Shown piece by piece: positions 7,005 to 9,589 of a DNA stretch of 9,589 bases. The position numbers and the translations under genes were made by a program. The stretch covers positions 1 to 9,589 of the forward strand of contig CALIHP010000072.1 in the NCBI GenBank assembly GCA_938020565.1, written 5' to 3'. Origin of the DNA: an uncultured Anaerolineaceae bacterium. GTDB lineage: Bacteria; Chloroflexota; Anaerolineae; Anaerolineales; Anaerolineaceae. The notes beneath the pieces are model-generated. The model worked only from the letters and a program-made list of their open reading frames with translations, was not told the DNA's origin and ran no database searches. Position 1 is the stretch's first letter; each line of letters opens with the position of its first letter.

Positions 7005-7025
7005 TTGGAACATAAACTTGGGACA
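7005..7025. repeat. Short direct repeat TTGGAACA / TTGGGACA
   Basis: TTGGAACA (7005-7012) and TTGGGACA (7018-7025) match at 7 of 8 positions with starts 13 bases apart. They sit directly after the inverted repeat at 6951-7004 and about 30 bases upstream of an extended -10. They could be activator half-sites. The match is short and may be coincidental. Confidence 0.25.
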
Positions 7026-7053
7026 AAAGTCATATATTCTGGTGCTTCTGCAA

Positions 7054-7062
7054 TGATAAAAT
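7054..7062 (+). promoter_or_regulatory. Candidate extended -10 promoter element for the surface-protein genes
   Basis: TGATAAAAT reads as an extended -10 (TG-n-TAAAAT, 5 of 6 against TATAAT). The expected -35 position (7034-7039, ATATTC) is poor, as is tolerated by extended -10 promoters. Transcription would start near 7069, leaving a leader of about 65 bases. That leader contains a small GC stem-loop (CGCTCC/GGGGCG, 7098-7112) just before the AAAGGAG ribosome site at 7121-7127. Confidence 0.35.
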
Positions 7063-7134
7063 GTAAATATGGATAGTTGTTGAATGATTTGTTAAAACGC
7101 TCCCTGGGGGCGGATTGGGGAAAGGAGACTGCGA

Positions 7135-8289
7135 ATGAAAAGGAATCCGGCGCTTTCGATCGTTATCTTTATCGTGGCGGCGGTTTTTTTTTACGCTGCC
7201 GCGAATGTGGAGCCGACAGCGGGCCCCGCTGCGACGGGCCTTCAACAGACGCTCGATGCGCTGATCACGCCGACGCCGGCGGTATCGGTTAAAGAGATTA
7301 AGATCGCGATTCTCGTCAACGAAACGCTTGAAGCGTTCCGGACGGGGACGCCCACGCCGCTCCCGAAACCGGGAAATATCGAAACAGCGGTCTACGCTAC
7401 GCTGGCGGCGCTGGAGCCGACGGCGTCGCTTTCGGCGGAGGACGTCGAAATCGCGGCGGCGGTCAGCGGCACGGTTCAGGCGCTGCTCCCGACCGCCATG
7501 GCGTCCGCGTCGCTGATGCGGACGATCGATGCGTATCGCGCGAAGATAACCGCGATCGCGTCGACGCCGGCGCCTCCGCCCGCACCCCCGGCCGTTCCGA
7601 CGGCGCTTCCGCCCGCGGCATCGGCCGTCCCAACGGCGCGGGAAATCCCGGACCCGGTCGGCTGCGAAGACGCGAAGCTCGTCAGCCATGTTTCGATCCC
7701 GGACGGGACGACGCTTCTTCCCGCCCAGCCGTTTAAGAAGACCTGGCGGATTCAGAATTCGGGCAGCTGCGCCTCTCCCTGGACGCCGTCGTATCAGCTC
7801 GTTTATTCTCGTGGCGAACGCATGAACGGCCTTTGGGGCGTCCATCTTACCAAGAACGTCGGCCGCGGCGAAACGGTCGATATATCGGTCGATCTGACCG
7901 CGCCTTCGGCTCCGGGCGAATACAGTGGAATTTGGATGATGGCCGACGGGGAGGGCAACGTTTTCGGCCGTCAGTTTCAGGTCCGGATCGCCGTCGTCGA
8001 CAAAGGGCTGTTCGCCTGCGCGTTGGTCGGGACGCGGCCGGACGGGCCGGGCGTCGTCGTGACGCTCAGGAATACCGGGACGGAAAACTGGTCCGAGAAC
8101 GACGTCGATCTCGTTTATTCTTCCGGCGAAGCGCCGACCGCCGAGACGCGGCTCGACCTTCCCGGGAACGTCCCGCCCGGCGGGACGATAACGTTCCCGA
8201 AAATTGATTTCAATTCGGGCCGGACGCCGGGAAATTCGGTCTGGACGCTGTATAACAACGCCGAAGCGATCTGTTCGTTTGGAATCTGA
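7135..8289 (+). CDS. Exported protein with ~25-residue T-[VLI]-x-A repeats and NBR1-type Ig-like domain
   Basis: The 384-residue product starts with a signal sequence or anchor (KR, then a hydrophobic stretch at residues 7-23, with an AAA cleavage site near 23), so it is exported. Residues 36-133 hold five degenerate repeats with a T-[LVI]-x-A core (T39, T64, T89, T113, T130), separated by TPTP-like turns. A Pro/Ala linker follows (143-168). Residues 177-285 match the Ig-like domain named after NBR1: SIPDGTTLLPAQPFKKTWRI, a QNSGSC turn, a [G]-x-TVDISVDLTAP strand and PGEYSGIWMM. C177 and C212 could form a disulfide. Residues 286-384 resemble a second, diverged Ig-like sandwich (LRNTGTENW, LPGNVPPGGTITF), with C295 and C380. 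AAAGGAG lies 7 bases before the ATG. The next gene is a paralogue. The family is common in Anaerolineae; its role (surface binding or adhesion) is not established. A long antisense frame here is a shadow. Confidence 0.87.
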   Translation: MKRNPALSIVIFIVAAVFFYAAANVEPTAGPAATGLQQTLDALITPTPAVSVKEIKIAILVNETLEAFRTGTPTPLPKPGNIETAVYATLAALEPTASLSAEDVEIAAAVSGTVQALLPTAMASASLMRTIDAYRAKITAIASTPAPPPAPPAVPTALPPAASAVPTAREIPDPVGCEDAKLVSHVSIPDGTTLLPAQPFKKTWRIQNSGSCASPWTPSYQLVYSRGERMNGLWGVHLTKNVGRGETVDISVDLTAPSAPGEYSGIWMMADGEGNVFGRQFQVRIAVVDKGLFACALVGTRPDGPGVVVTLRNTGTENWSENDVDLVYSSGEAPTAETRLDLPGNVPPGGTITFPKIDFNSGRTPGNSVWTLYNNAEAICSFGI

Positions 8290-8337
8290 TCTGCCTTGGG
8301 AAAAAAGGTTCATTTTTAAATAGGAGGGAAAAACGCA

Positions 8338-9589
8338 ATGAGAAAAAACATGTTTCGCGCCGCTTTCGCGGTTCTGATCGCGGTCTTCGCGGTTGCGGGG
8401 GCCGTATCGGCCCAGACGGACGGTATCGCGACGAGCGTCAAGCAGACGGTCGACGCGATGATTACGCCGACGCCGACGGTTTCGATTAAAGATATTAAAA
8501 TCGGCGTTTTCGTCAACCAGACGGTCGAAGCGTATTATACCGGGACGCCGACGGCGACGCCGTTCCCGAAGCCGGGGAACGTCGAGACGGCGGTTTACGG
8601 GACGCTGGAGGCGATGAAGCCGACGGAGACATATACGGACGAAGAGCGGGAGATCGTAACCGCGGTCCAGGGCACGGTTCAGGTGCTCCTCCCGACCGGG
8701 ACGATCGTCCCGACCGCCGACACGGCCGCGCCGCTGCGGCTGACGCTCGCGGCGTACGAAGCTGCGGCGCGGGGAACGGCGTTCGCGAACGAGGCGGAAC
8801 CGCTCCTGCGGACGATCGAGGCTTATCGAGCGGAAATGACCGCGACGGCGTCGGCGCTGAACGACCCGGCGGCGATTGCACAGACGATGATGAGCCGGAC
8901 TGTATCGGCGCTTCAGGCGACGGTTTCCGCGCCGCGGCCGACGGTATACCCGACCCAGCCGCCGCCACCGCCGGCCTATTATTATCCGGCGACTGTTACG
9001 GTGATTGTCCCTCCGCCGCCGAGCGTACCCTGCAACCAGTTCAGCTTTGTTCGGGATCTCAGTATTCCCGACGGATCGTACATGAAACCCAACGAGCGTT
9101 TTACGAAAATCTGGCAGGTTCAGAACACCGGAAGCTGTACCTGGAATCCGGGGTACTATCTCGCCTTATTCAAGGGGACGCAAATGGGCGCGGACCGGGT
9201 CAACGTCGACCGTTCGGTTCCGCCGGGCGGCGTTATCGACCTTTCGATCAAGCTGACCGCGCCGCCAAGCGAGGGTAGTTACCGCGGTCATTTCACGATG
9301 TATACGCCGACCGGGATCCGTTTCATGACGTCGAGCGGGTCGCAGGACGGGATCTGGGTCGATATCCGGGTCCAGGGTTCTGGCCCCGCTCCCAGCCCGA
9401 CGCCCGCTGTCCCGGCGTCGCCCACACCTCCGCCGGCGCCGGAAACTTGGACCGTCCATATCCGTCATGACCTGAACGGCGGGCACTGGGGCGCGGTTAA
9501 TATCGATCCGCATACGATCACGGCGCCGATCAACCAGAGCATGCCCGCGGACGGATTGGAGCAGGAGCGGAACATCGAGCCGCTAAAGG
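8338..9589 (+). CDS. Exported paralogue with T-[VLI]-x-A repeats and NBR1-type Ig-like domain, cut off by the window edge
   Basis: The reading frame from the ATG at 8338 stays open for 417 residues and leaves the window. A typical signal peptide has a likely cut after VSA (residue 25). Residues 34-191 contain seven T-[VLI]-x-A-like repeats (T37, T62, T89, T113, T136, T159, T188). Residues 41-120 align almost without gaps to 43-120 of the preceding protein, including a PKPGN-[VI]-ETAVY block. A Pro/Tyr-rich linker (199-231) precedes an NBR1-type Ig-like domain (232-345; IPDGSYMKPNERFTKIWQVQ, NTGSCTW, DLSIKLTAPPSEGSYRGHF). Its C232 and C267 have the same 35-residue spacing as in the paralogue. 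A second Pro-rich linker (348-368) leads into an unrecognised region starting TWTVHIRHDLNGGHWGAV. AGGAGG (8322-8327) lies 10 bases before the start. The gene follows its paralogue after 48 bases with no clear terminator, so co-transcription is likely. Confidence 0.87.
   Translation, partial: MRKNMFRAAFAVLIAVFAVAGAVSAQTDGIATSVKQTVDAMITPTPTVSIKDIKIGVFVNQTVEAYYTGTPTATPFPKPGNVETAVYGTLEAMKPTETYTDEEREIVTAVQGTVQVLLPTGTIVPTADTAAPLRLTLAAYEAAARGTAFANEAEPLLRTIEAYRAEMTATASALNDPAAIAQTMMSRTVSALQATVSAPRPTVYPTQPPPPPAYYYPATVTVIVPPPPSVPCNQFSFVRDLSIPDGSYMKPNERFTKIWQVQNTGSCTWNPGYYLALFKGTQMGADRVNVDRSVPPGGVIDLSIKLTAPPSEGSYRGHFTMYTPTGIRFMTSSGSQDGIWVDIRVQGSGPAPSPTPAVPASPTPPPAPETWTVHIRHDLNGGHWGAVNIDPHTITAPINQSMPADGLEQERNIEPLK

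Larger units (their letters stand above)
6562..7134. other. Divergent intergenic region (573 bases) between the activase operon and the surface-protein genes
   Basis: No credible protein gene, tRNA or known riboswitch was recognised here. It must hold promoters for both directions. On the minus strand, TATTAT (6673-6678) is a 5-of-6 match to a -10 box without a good -35; it would give the activase a leader of about 105 bases. On the plus strand, an extended -10 lies at 7054-7062. Several inverted repeats (6606-6639, 6756-6783, 6951-7004) and repeated motifs are described separately. GAAGATCT occurs twice (6736-6743 and 6784-6791), flanking the 6756-6783 inverted repeat. The stretch 6795-6830 is very AT-rich. 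Confidence 0.6.

Noticed and set aside
7030..8313. 427-residue open frame on the minus strand, longer than the plus-strand gene it covers
   Set aside because: It is in exact antisense register with the exported protein gene, is extremely Arg-rich because NCG codons read as CGN in reverse, has no ribosome site or recognisable domain, and the plus frame has a signal peptide and Ig-like domain.
8290..8337. Possible terminator between the two surface-protein genes (CCTT, loop, AAGG, then T-rich)
   Set aside because: The stem is only 4 base pairs with two G-C pairs, too weak for an intrinsic terminator; the strong ribosome site right after it favours co-transcription.
8513..9513. Minus-strand open frames of 151 and 115 residues rich in Arg, Pro and Ser
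   Set aside because: They are shadows of the second exported protein gene caused by its codon bias.

Overview
The window looks like chromosomal DNA of an anaerobic bacterium, most likely from the Chloroflexota (class Anaerolineae). This placement is an inference. It rests on two neighbouring secreted proteins with an NBR1-type Ig-like domain and Pro/Thr/Ala-rich linkers, an architecture common in that class, and on a giant ATPase/iron-sulfur activase of the kind found in strict anaerobes. No rRNA, tRNA, CRISPR array, transposase or integrase was seen.

Layout. Four genes on the minus strand fill positions 1-6561 and two genes on the plus strand fill 7135-9589. They diverge from a 573-base AT-richer intergenic region. 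Reading the minus strand in its own direction, the first unit is a two-gene operon with an 8-base overlap. It encodes a 980-residue protein with two BcrA/BadF-type ATPase modules plus a cysteine-rich DUF2229-type region (3619-6561), and a 448-residue partner of the COG3581 type (2280-3626). Together they make up the large activase that many anaerobes encode as one chain of about 1400 residues. After a 357-base gap comes a second unit with a 15-base spacer: a TIM-barrel sugar isomerase/epimerase (930-1922) and a Gfo/Idh/MocA NAD(P)-dependent oxidoreductase cut off by the left edge (1-914). The gap holds a near-perfect LacI/CcpA-type operator, which fits control of sugar or cyclitol breakdown.

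On the right, two tandem paralogues (7135-8289 and 8338 to the right edge) encode exported proteins. Each has a signal peptide, a degenerate repeat of about 25 residues built round a T-[VLI]-x-A core, a Pro-rich linker and an NBR1-type Ig-like domain. The second runs off the window.

How the genes work together. The isomerase and oxidoreductase very probably act in one carbohydrate pathway. The two activase proteins are very probably partners in ATP-driven low-potential electron transfer, but no dehydratase or double-cubane target gene is present here. The two exported proteins probably act at the cell surface, and nothing links them functionally to the rest. The points of most interest are the split orphan activase, its probable TTG start downstream of a leader hairpin, and the undescribed repeat in the paired surface proteins.
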